A stretch of 64,000 nucleotides of DNA from Flavobacterium sp. (lineage in GTDB: Bacteria; Bacteroidota; Bacteroidia; Flavobacteriales; Flavobacteriaceae), in NCBI GenBank assembly GCA_021740105.1, contig JAIPAM010000003.1, forward strand, positions 170,461 to 234,460, given 5' to 3'. A program made the translations under genes and the position numbers. Of this stretch, positions 54,288 to 61,461 are shown one piece after another. How positions within the stretch are numbered: the first letter of the stretch is position 1; each line of letters starts with the position of its first letter. The notes under the pieces were generated by a model, which saw only the letters and a program-made list of their open reading frames with translations, had not been told where the DNA came from and made no database searches.

Positions 54288-55061
54288 ATGTCTAAATTAT
54301 TAAAAAAAGATACGTTTTTAGATTTATCAGATTATGGAAGGCCAATTGGAAAAATAATTGCCAACCAACTTAAAGACACTCGCTTTACACCTATTCATGT
54401 AACGCTTTTGTTTGGTCTATCAGGGCTAATTTCAATAGTTTGTATACTGGAAAATCATTATTTTTGGGCTGCATTTTTCATTGTATTAAAATCGGCGATA
54501 GATGCCGCAGATGGAGAATTGGCTCGCTTGAAAAACACCCCATCTTATGTGGGAAGATACCTTGATAGTGTTTTTGATATTGTCTTAAATTTTATGATTT
54601 TGATGACCATTTGCTACGTTTCAAAAACCACGATTTGGTTTACTATTTTAGCCTTTATTGGAGTTCAATTACAAGGGACTTTATACAATTATTACTACGT
54701 GATTTTGAGAAATAAATCGGTAGGTGGAGATACCACAAGTAAAATATTTGAATACAAAGCGCCACGAGCTTTACCTGGAGAAACGCAAAAATCCGTAGAT
54801 ATTTTGTTTAATATTTACACCTTAGTATATGGAATTTTTGATAAGATAATTCACTTTTTAGATCCCGAAGCTTACAAAGTAAAAACGTTTCCAAATTGGT
54901 TTATGACGTTACTTTCCATTTACGGATTGGGTTTTCAATTGCTTATAATTGCGATTATGTTGCCGATGAATTTGATTGAATTTATAGTTCCGTTTTTTAT
55001 CATTTACACCTTATTTATTTTTGTGATAACTGGCATCAGAAAAACGTTTTTTAAGGTCTAA
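54288..55061 (+). CDS. CDP-alcohol phosphatidyltransferase family protein
   Basis: A 257-residue inner-membrane enzyme with about six transmembrane segments. The catalytic signature D-G-x-x-A-R-x8-G-x3-D-x3-D is intact in ADGELARLKNTPSYVGRYLD and the following SVFD (near residues 81-102). Such enzymes move a phosphatidyl or phospho-alcohol group to a polar acceptor (serine, glycerophosphate, inositol phosphate). The polar substrate cannot be inferred. The 44-bp upstream gap may hold its promoter. Confidence 0.88.
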   Translation: MSKLLKKDTFLDLSDYGRPIGKIIANQLKDTRFTPIHVTLLFGLSGLISIVCILENHYFWAAFFIVLKSAIDAADGELARLKNTPSYVGRYLDSVFDIVLNFMILMTICYVSKTTIWFTILAFIGVQLQGTLYNYYYVILRNKSVGGDTTSKIFEYKAPRALPGETQKSVDILFNIYTLVYGIFDKIIHFLDPEAYKVKTFPNWFMTLLSIYGLGFQLLIIAIMLPMNLIEFIVPFFIIYTLFIFVITGIRKTFFKV

Positions 55062-55145
55062 AACCACCATAGAATAAATCGATAGTGAATATTTAAAAAA
55101 TTGTTTGTCAGTATTTTAAAATAAATTACTTAAATTATAAATAAA

Positions 55146-55192
55146 GGTAATTTTTACCCTATCCAATTTTTAAAATTGGTTACTTTTTAACC
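55146..55192 (+). repeat. cluster of three adjacent palindromes
   Basis: GGTAAtttTTACC (55146-55158), CCAATTTTTAAAATTGG (55163-55179, 8-bp arms around a single T) and GGTTActtttTAACC (55178-55192) follow one another and partly overlap. None has a clear U-tract, so this is not a simple terminator. Confidence 0.45.
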
Positions 55193-55300
55193 TAAATCGA
55201 TTTCGTAATTTTACCAAAAAAATCAAATATTAAGCATTTAGAAATGGTTAATTTTGATAAAAATTTCTTTAGTTTTAATTGTAAAATAGCATTTTATTTT

Positions 55301-55384
55301 TAGCCCGGATGGAAGGGAAAATCCCGCTTGATTTTACGTGAGTAAAAATAAAGCGGATTTGGAATGATAGCCGGAATAGCTCCT
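55301..55384 (+). repeat. 84-bp structured repeat element, copy B
   Basis: It begins tagcccggatggaaggga and ends gatagccggaatagctcct. It aligns end to end with the reverse complement of 30182-30265 (copy A). Conserved flanks surround a variable apical stem (ATTTTACgtgaGTAAAAAT here). It lies 87 bp upstream of the pRiA4b ORF-3 gene and 240 bp after the phosphatidyltransferase gene. Confidence 0.7.
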
Positions 55385-55470
55385 TAAAAAAATCTTATTA
55401 ACAAAAAGGAAATGGGAAATCGAAATCTGAAATTTAATTTTAACTTTGTTGCTTTACAAAAATTAAGAAT

Positions 55471-56007
55471 ATGGTTTATAAATTTAGAGTAATCCTAGAC
55501 GCTGAGGAAGATATTTTTAGAGATATTGCAATCCTTTCTGAAGATACTTTGGAAGATTTACACAATGCTATTTTCAATTCTTTTGGATTTGATGGAATGG
55601 AAGTGGCTTCGTTTTACACCTGTGACGACACTTGGAATCAGGAGGATGAAATTCCAATGTTTGATTCTGGGGATGTGCCTGGCGAACAAAAAACAATGAG
55701 TGATTATCAGTTGGAAGATTTGTTAGATAAGCAAAACACGAAAATAATATACGTTTACGATTTCATCAATATGTGGACCTTCTTAGTGGAATTGGCTGCT
55801 ATTGAAGATCAAACTCCAGGAAATATATACCCTGAAACTATTTTTTCTCACGGTGAAATGCCGGATGAAGCGATTGAAAAAAACTTTGAGGCCGATATGC
55901 ACGATGATATCTATGGCGAATTTGAAGATGACTTGGACGAAGACGATCTAGACCTATTCAGTGGAGACGATAGTTTTGAGGATTACGGATCGGAGGAGAA
56001 TTGGTAG
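55471..56007 (+). CDS. plasmid pRiA4b ORF-3 family protein
   Basis: A 178-residue protein. Residues 1-100 match the pRiA4b ORF-3/IS1096 TnpR-like fold: VYKFRVILDAEEDIFRDIAILSEDTLEDLHNAIFNSFGFDGMEVASFYTCDD, with a later YVYDFINMWTFLVEL. The last 45 residues are extremely acidic (DLDEDDLDLFSGDD). The molecular function is unknown despite the name, and no transposase lies nearby. It is transcribed alone and ends before a hairpin terminator. Confidence 0.85.
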   Translation: MVYKFRVILDAEEDIFRDIAILSEDTLEDLHNAIFNSFGFDGMEVASFYTCDDTWNQEDEIPMFDSGDVPGEQKTMSDYQLEDLLDKQNTKIIYVYDFINMWTFLVELAAIEDQTPGNIYPETIFSHGEMPDEAIEKNFEADMHDDIYGEFEDDLDEDDLDLFSGDDSFEDYGSEENW

Positions 56008-56076
56008 TTTCAAAATAAGTTCAAAATAAAAAATAAGGAGCAAACGCTCAAATACAAATAATATAATTACATGGAG

Positions 56077-56120
56077 CCAAGAAGAAAGGCAAAGTAGCTT
56101 TTTTTTCTTGGTTCTTTTTT
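56077..56120 (+). terminator. terminator of the pRiA4b ORF-3 gene
   Basis: CCAAGAAGAAAGGC pairs (with G-U pairs) with GCTTTTTTTTCTTGG around a short loop, followed by TTCTTTTTT. It lies 70 bp past the stop and 17 bp before the next start. Confidence 0.65.
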
Positions 56121-56136
56121 ATGAAAAAATAAATTA

Positions 56137-57195
56137 ATGTTAAACCTATACAATACGCACATTGAAACGTTGTCAATTCATAGAGTTGGCAATAAAAGTA
56201 GAAATGAATCTCAATTTTTATCTGGACAACCTTTTAATCTTACCGACGAAATTGTACCGCTGATGAAAGAATATTTCTTCCGACCTTTTAGAGAAAAGGA
56301 AGAGAATTATTTCCAATTTGCTCATGAAGTGGATTTGGATTACAATGAAATGTTCCAATTTGCCTCGGAAGTTTTTGCCAACCCAAGCAGTCTTCACGAC
56401 GTTTCCAAGAAAATAACCAATCATTTATTTGAGCAATCGAATCATCCGCATATTAAAAATGGAGAAGTTTATGTGACGTACTTGAGTAATGTAAACATTG
56501 ATAATAATGTGGTGGATGCAATCGGTGTTTTCAAAAGCGAAGTACAGACCGATTTTTTACAATTTGAAGAAAAAGGAACTACTTTAGAAATGATTTTGCA
56601 ACAAGGAATTAACCTCAGCAAATTAGACAAAGGTTGTTTGATTTTTAATTACAAAAAAGAGGAGGGATACAAGATATTATCGGTAGACAGCAATCGTTAC
56701 GATGCTAGATATTGGCTAGAACATTTCCTATCTGTTGATGCTTTTCAAGACGATAATTTTATCACTAAGAAATACTTGAAATTCTGTCAAGGATTCGCAA
56801 AAGACGTTGTTTTTCCAGCTGAAGATAAAAAGCAGGAAGTGATGTTTATGAATCGTTCGGTGAATTATTTTGCAAAAAATGATCAATTTGAGGAAAGCAA
56901 TTTCCTAAATGAAGTAATGGACAATCCTGATTTAATTCCTGAATTTAGAAGCTATAAAGTAGATAAAGGCGAAAAATACAGCATTGAAGATGTAACTACT
57001 TTTCCAATAGCAAATTCAGCCGTATCGGATGCTCGAAAATCAATAAAAAATGTAATTAATTTAGATACTCACATTCAAATTAAAATGGATTTTATTAATC
57101 CTGAAAGTGCCGAGAAATTTGTTGAAAAAGGCTGGGATGAAGAAAAGCAGATGTATTATTACTTGGTTTATTTCAATAAAGAACAAAAAAGCTAG
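56137..57195 (+). CDS. nucleoid-associated protein (NdpA/YejK family)
   Basis: A 352-residue protein of the NdpA/37-kDa nucleoid-associated family. It starts MLNLYNTHIETLSIHRVGNKSRNE and has CLIFNYKKEEGYKILSVDSNRYDARYWLEHFLSV in the middle (about residues 165-205), a region typical of Bacteroidetes members. E. coli YejK associates with the nucleoid; the biochemical role is unknown. It is monocistronic, bounded by terminators on both sides. Confidence 0.85.
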   Translation: MLNLYNTHIETLSIHRVGNKSRNESQFLSGQPFNLTDEIVPLMKEYFFRPFREKEENYFQFAHEVDLDYNEMFQFASEVFANPSSLHDVSKKITNHLFEQSNHPHIKNGEVYVTYLSNVNIDNNVVDAIGVFKSEVQTDFLQFEEKGTTLEMILQQGINLSKLDKGCLIFNYKKEEGYKILSVDSNRYDARYWLEHFLSVDAFQDDNFITKKYLKFCQGFAKDVVFPAEDKKQEVMFMNRSVNYFAKNDQFEESNFLNEVMDNPDLIPEFRSYKVDKGEKYSIEDVTTFPIANSAVSDARKSIKNVINLDTHIQIKMDFINPESAEKFVEKGWDEEKQMYYYLVYFNKEQKS

Positions 57196-57217
57196 ATTAC
57201 CTAATCAATATAAAATT

Positions 57218-57242
57218 CCTTATTTTTATAAGGGTTTTTTTT
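57218..57242 (+). terminator. Rho-independent terminator of the nucleoid-associated gene
   Basis: A 6-bp stem CCTTAT / ATAAGG with a TTTT loop, then G and eight T, 22 bp past the stop. Confidence 0.75.
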
Positions 57243-57310
57243 GTTAAAAATTATCGTTTTTGTAACATTTAAAAACATTAAACGTCTTACATTTATAAAA
57301 AAAATAAAAT

Positions 57311-58210
57311 TTGGAAACTATACTTTCGATTAATAATCTGAACAAAATTTACAATAAATATGTTCACGCTGTAAACAATGTATCGCTTGAAATTAAAAAG
57401 GGAAATGTGTACGGAATTCTGGGACCTAATGGAAGCGGAAAATCTACCACTTTAGGAATTGTTTTAAATGTGGTTAATAAAACTTCGGGTACCTATAGTT
57501 GGTTTGGCGGTAAATTAGAAACCCACGAAGCACTTAAAAAAGTAGGCGCCATAATTGAACGTCCCAATTTTTATCCCTACATGACTGCCAAACAAAACTT
57601 GGAGTTGGTTTGCAAAATCAAAAATATCGATTATTCCAAAGTTCAAGAAAAACTAACTTTGGTAGGTTTAGCAGATCGAGAAAACAGTAAATTTAACACT
57701 TTCTCCTTAGGGATGAAGCAGCGTTTAGCAATAGCATCCGCATTGTTGAATGATCCGGAAATTCTTATTTTAGATGAACCTACTAATGGATTGGATCCTC
57801 AAGGTATTCATCAAATTCGAGATATTATTCGGTTAATTGCCTCTCAAGGCACCACGATTTTATTAGCCTCTCACCTACTTGACGAAGTGGAAAAAGTGTG
57901 TTCCCATGTCTTAGTTTTACAAAAAGGAAAAATTCTATATACAGGAACAGTTGACGGAATGTCTTCTAATGAAGGCTATTTTGAATTGCAATCTGACAAT
58001 AACGAAACTTTAATTAGTGTGATTAATGAACATTCAGCAATTGAGAAAGTAGTTGCTGAAGAGGGAAAAGTATTGGTTTATCTTAAAAATCCGTTGGATG
58101 CTGCCGATTTAAATAAATATTTATTTGAAAAAAATATTTATTTGAATCATTTGGTTAAACGTAAATCAAGTTTGGAAGACCAATTTTTAGAGTTAACAAA
58201 AAATAAATAG
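57311..58210 (+). CDS. ABC-2 type transporter ATP-binding protein
   Basis: A 299-residue ABC ATPase. Walker A GPNGSGKSTT (about residues 38-47), signature SLGMKQRLAIASALL, Walker B ILILDEPTNGLDPQG and H-loop LLASHLLDEVEKV. SLGM instead of LSGG and the length with a C-terminal extension fit the ABC-2/DRA subfamily (lantibiotic immunity, bacitracin or gliding GldA-like exporters). The start is TTG at 57311; it gives ETILSINNLNKIY and there is no nearby ATG. It is paired with a permease 66 bp downstream. The cargo is unknown. Confidence 0.9.
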   Translation: METILSINNLNKIYNKYVHAVNNVSLEIKKGNVYGILGPNGSGKSTTLGIVLNVVNKTSGTYSWFGGKLETHEALKKVGAIIERPNFYPYMTAKQNLELVCKIKNIDYSKVQEKLTLVGLADRENSKFNTFSLGMKQRLAIASALLNDPEILILDEPTNGLDPQGIHQIRDIIRLIASQGTTILLASHLLDEVEKVCSHVLVLQKGKILYTGTVDGMSSNEGYFELQSDNNETLISVINEHSAIEKVVAEEGKVLVYLKNPLDAADLNKYLFEKNIYLNHLVKRKSSLEDQFLELTKNK

Positions 58211-58276
58211 CATTGGCTTTGGCAACAAAAATTCAATTTCAATAACAAAGATCAAAGTCTTAAATCTAAAATATAC

Positions 58277-59116
58277 ATGAAAAGATTACTTTCAATAGAA
58301 TTACAAAAAATATGGCTCAGCAGATCAAGCAGAATATTATCAATAACCTATTTCTTTATACTTTCTTTTATCGCATTAATAGCTTCAATTAAGTTTAATA
58401 TTGGGAGTTTTCAACTTCACATAGCCGACCAAGGCATTTTCAATTTTCCATACATATGGCATTTTAACACCTATATTGCTGCGATCTTAAAATTCTTTTT
58501 AGCGATAGTAATTGTTTCAATGATGGCAAATGAATACAGTTACGGCACTTTAAAACAGAATTTAATTGACGGTATGAGCAAACAGGAGTTTGTACTTTCA
58601 AAATTCTTAACCGTAGTAGTATTTGCAGCAGCATCCACCCTTTTTGTTTTTGTTATGTCTTTAATTCTTGGCTATAGTTTCTCTTCATATACAGAGATTA
58701 GCATTGTTTTTTCTGACCTTGAGTACCTTCTCGCCTATTTTGTGAAATTACTTGGCTTCTTTTCATTCTGTTTATTTTTAGGGATACTTGTAAAAAGATC
58801 GGCATTTGCAATAGGATTCCTCTTTGTATGGAATATTTTTGAAGGAATCACGAAAGGTATTTTAAATTTTAAAGTATTTCCAGAAGGAAAAACTGCTGAT
58901 AACATTATGCAATTTTTCCCATTAGAATCGATGGGGAATTTAATAGTCGAGCCATTTTCAAGATTATCAGTTATTAAAAATATACAAACCGCCATTGGTG
59001 GAGCAGGAAATGGCAAAGATTACAGCGTCCATTTTAGTTCTATTTTAATAGTTTTAGCTTGGACTGCCATTTTCGTTTTTCTTTCTTATAAATTACTGAA
59101 GAAAAGAGATTTGTAG
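58277..59116 (+). CDS. ABC-2 type transporter permease
   Basis: A 279-residue membrane protein with six hydrophobic segments, starting KRLLSIELQKIWLSRSSRIL. The segment MMANEYSYGTLKQNLIDGMSKQEFVLSKF (about residues 80-108) is the family's cytoplasmic coupling helix. It forms the membrane half of the transporter with the ATPase encoded just upstream. A large periplasmic loop is absent, as in GldF-like and antibiotic-export permeases. Substrate is unknown. Confidence 0.87.
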   Translation: MKRLLSIELQKIWLSRSSRILSITYFFILSFIALIASIKFNIGSFQLHIADQGIFNFPYIWHFNTYIAAILKFFLAIVIVSMMANEYSYGTLKQNLIDGMSKQEFVLSKFLTVVVFAAASTLFVFVMSLILGYSFSSYTEISIVFSDLEYLLAYFVKLLGFFSFCLFLGILVKRSAFAIGFLFVWNIFEGITKGILNFKVFPEGKTADNIMQFFPLESMGNLIVEPFSRLSVIKNIQTAIGGAGNGKDYSVHFSSILIVLAWTAIFVFLSYKLLKKRDL

Positions 59117-59131
59117 TATATTTGTGTAGTT

Positions 59132-61429
59132 ATGAAAATTACACAAAAATCCCTCTATATCCTTTTGTTAATTTCCTTTTCATGGGCAATAAACGGACAA
59201 TACATTCAAGTTAACGATACTTATACTGCACAACAGTTAGTTCAGAACGTGTTAGTTGGAAACAGCCCTTGTGCCAATGTTAGTAATTTTTCTGTTAGTG
59301 GAGATGCTTTTAGTGGAGTACAAAATAGTTATGGTTATTTCAATGCTGGAACAAGTAATTTTCCTTTTTCTGAGGGAATCGTATTGAGCACAGGAAAGGC
59401 AACCTCAGCAATAGGTCCAAATAGTTTCATATTGAGTCAAGGTGGAACTTCCTGGCTTGGCGATGCAGATCTAGAAATGGCACTTGGTATTACTAATTCG
59501 ATAAATGCAACCGTTTTAGAATTTGACTTCATTCCGATTACCAATAGAATTAGTTTCGATTATATTTTCTCCTCTGAACAGTATTTAATAAATGCTTCAA
59601 GCAATCAATGCAATTATACCGATGGTTTTGCTTTTTTATTAAAACCATCCGACAATTCGTCTCCTTATCAAAATTTAGCTATTGTTCCTGGAACGACTAT
59701 TCCTGTGAAAATAAATACGGTGAGAGGAACTGGAAGTATTTGCCCCCCGGCAAATCAATCTTATTTTGATGCTTTTAACGGAACCAACCACCCCACCAAT
59801 TTTAATGGTCAAACAGTAATTATGAAAGCGGAAGCAAATGTAATTCCAGGCAGACCCTATCATATAAAATTAGTAATTGCAGATCAAGGAAACAATCTAT
59901 ATGATTCTGCCATTTTTCTTGGTGCCAATAGTTTTAATGTTGGTGCCAATTTAGGACCGGATCAATTAATTGCCACAAATAATCCTATTTGCGAAGGCGA
60001 TACGTACGATTTAGACGCTACAATTCCTGGTTTGTACTCTTATAAATGGTTTAAAAATAATTCTGAAATCTTAGGTCAAACTAATCCGATTTACACCGTA
60101 AGGGATTCAGGTATTTACAAAGTAGAAGTTACTTTAATCGGCACTAACTGCATAGCAACAGATGAAGTAACTATTGAATACAGTTCCAAACCTTCTTTAA
60201 CCAATGCCAATCTAATTCAATGTGACGATGATAATGACGGTATTGCAACTTTTGATTTAACGAAAGTCAATTCAATTATTACTGGAAATAATACACAGTT
60301 AAGTAGTGTTATTTATTATGAGAATTTAAATGATGTGAATCCAATTCAAAATCCTAGAAGTTATAGAAATACAACCACAAATACCGTTTATGGTAGGGTT
60401 TCCAATTCCTTTGGCTGTGTGGCTTTTGCGACAATAACTCTTCAAATATCCAATCAAGTTATTGGACCACAAAATCCAATTTTAAAATGTGATGGCGATG
60501 GAAATATAGATGGATTTACCGTATTTAATTTAAATATTGATGTTACGCCACCAATATTATCCGGATTACCAACTGGATTAGTGGTCGAATATTATTTAAC
60601 CAATACTGATGCGTTAATCCAGCAAAATCCATTGCCAACTAATTACACCAATACAACTGTTAACGAACAAATTGTTTACGCAAGGATTGTAAATGGCCCT
60701 GATTGTTTCGGTATTACTCCAATAAAATTAAAAGTTACGGCTTTTTCACCTCCCAATTTTGAAGAGGAAACCGTTTATATCTGTAATGGAAATCCAAAGC
60801 GAATTTCGGTACCCAATACCTTTTCGAGTTTCCAATGGAGTAACACTGACGTTACAAATTATACCACCGTTTCAACCCCAGGAAATTATACTGTTACCGT
60901 TACCAATTCTTTAGGATGTCAAGCCACAAAGAGATTTATTGCTTTAGATTCCGGTACCGCAACAATTACCTCTGTTGATATTGTTGACTTTTCAGGAAGT
61001 GAGAATTCAATTATTATAAATTATTCTGGAATTGGTGTTTATGAATTTTCCATTGACGGGGTGCACTATCAAACTAGTCCTCAGTTTTTTAATGTAACCG
61101 AAGGAAGCTATCTAGTATATATTAGAGATAAGAATGGATGTGGATTCCCAACACCTTTTAAGGTTTTTGTATTGGATTATCCAAGATTTTTTACTCCAAA
61201 TGGAGATAGTTACAATGATTTTTGGACGATAAAAAATAGTTCAAAATATCCAAATATGACGATTTATATTTATAACAGATATGGGAAATTAATTACCGAA
61301 GTAAATCCTAAAGGTAGTGGTTGGGATGGAACTTACAATGGGCAACCAATACCGGCTGATGATTACTGGTTTTCAATAACAATAAACAACGATAGAATTA
61401 TTAAAGGACACTTTGCTCTATTAAGATAA
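59132..61429 (+). CDS. secreted choice-of-anchor L protein with T9SS type B domain
   Basis: A 765-residue secreted protein. It has a signal peptide (ILLLISFSWAINGQ, cleavage near residue 22). Residues 25-270 form a choice-of-anchor L domain (NDTYTAQQLVQNVLVG, ISFDYIFSSEQYLINAS, DGFAFLLKPSDN). One or more Ig-like/PKD-like segments follow (about 280-350). The C-terminal type B sorting domain is RFFTPNGDSYNDFWTI, YIYNRYGKLITEV and GWDGTYNGQPIPADDYWFSI, ending GHFALLR. It should be surface-exposed via T9SS. It begins 15 bp after the ABC permease gene, likely with a separate promoter. Ligand is unknown. Confidence 0.9.
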   Translation: MKITQKSLYILLLISFSWAINGQYIQVNDTYTAQQLVQNVLVGNSPCANVSNFSVSGDAFSGVQNSYGYFNAGTSNFPFSEGIVLSTGKATSAIGPNSFILSQGGTSWLGDADLEMALGITNSINATVLEFDFIPITNRISFDYIFSSEQYLINASSNQCNYTDGFAFLLKPSDNSSPYQNLAIVPGTTIPVKINTVRGTGSICPPANQSYFDAFNGTNHPTNFNGQTVIMKAEANVIPGRPYHIKLVIADQGNNLYDSAIFLGANSFNVGANLGPDQLIATNNPICEGDTYDLDATIPGLYSYKWFKNNSEILGQTNPIYTVRDSGIYKVEVTLIGTNCIATDEVTIEYSSKPSLTNANLIQCDDDNDGIATFDLTKVNSIITGNNTQLSSVIYYENLNDVNPIQNPRSYRNTTTNTVYGRVSNSFGCVAFATITLQISNQVIGPQNPILKCDGDGNIDGFTVFNLNIDVTPPILSGLPTGLVVEYYLTNTDALIQQNPLPTNYTNTTVNEQIVYARIVNGPDCFGITPIKLKVTAFSPPNFEEETVYICNGNPKRISVPNTFSSFQWSNTDVTNYTTVSTPGNYTVTVTNSLGCQATKRFIALDSGTATITSVDIVDFSGSENSIIINYSGIGVYEFSIDGVHYQTSPQFFNVTEGSYLVYIRDKNGCGFPTPFKVFVLDYPRFFTPNGDSYNDFWTIKNSSKYPNMTIYIYNRYGKLITEVNPKGSGWDGTYNGQPIPADDYWFSITINNDRIIKGHFALLR

Positions 61430-61461
61430 TTATTCTATTTTTACACTTTGCAAATACTACT

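Larger units (their letters stand above)
55062..55470. other. 409-bp non-coding region
   Basis: No ORF above background on either strand. It contains a cluster of three small palindromes (55146-55192), a long AT-rich stretch with no further structure that I can see, the second copy of the 84-bp structured repeat (55301-55384), and an AT-rich leader for the pRiA4b ORF-3 gene (a TTGC following TTTAACTT at about 55440-55452 may be its -7 region). Confidence 0.6.

Noticed and set aside
55471..56007. pRiA4b ORF-3/TnpR-like gene as evidence of an insertion sequence
   Set aside because: There is no transposase or terminal inverted repeat around it; the family name is historical and the gene occurs widely on chromosomes.
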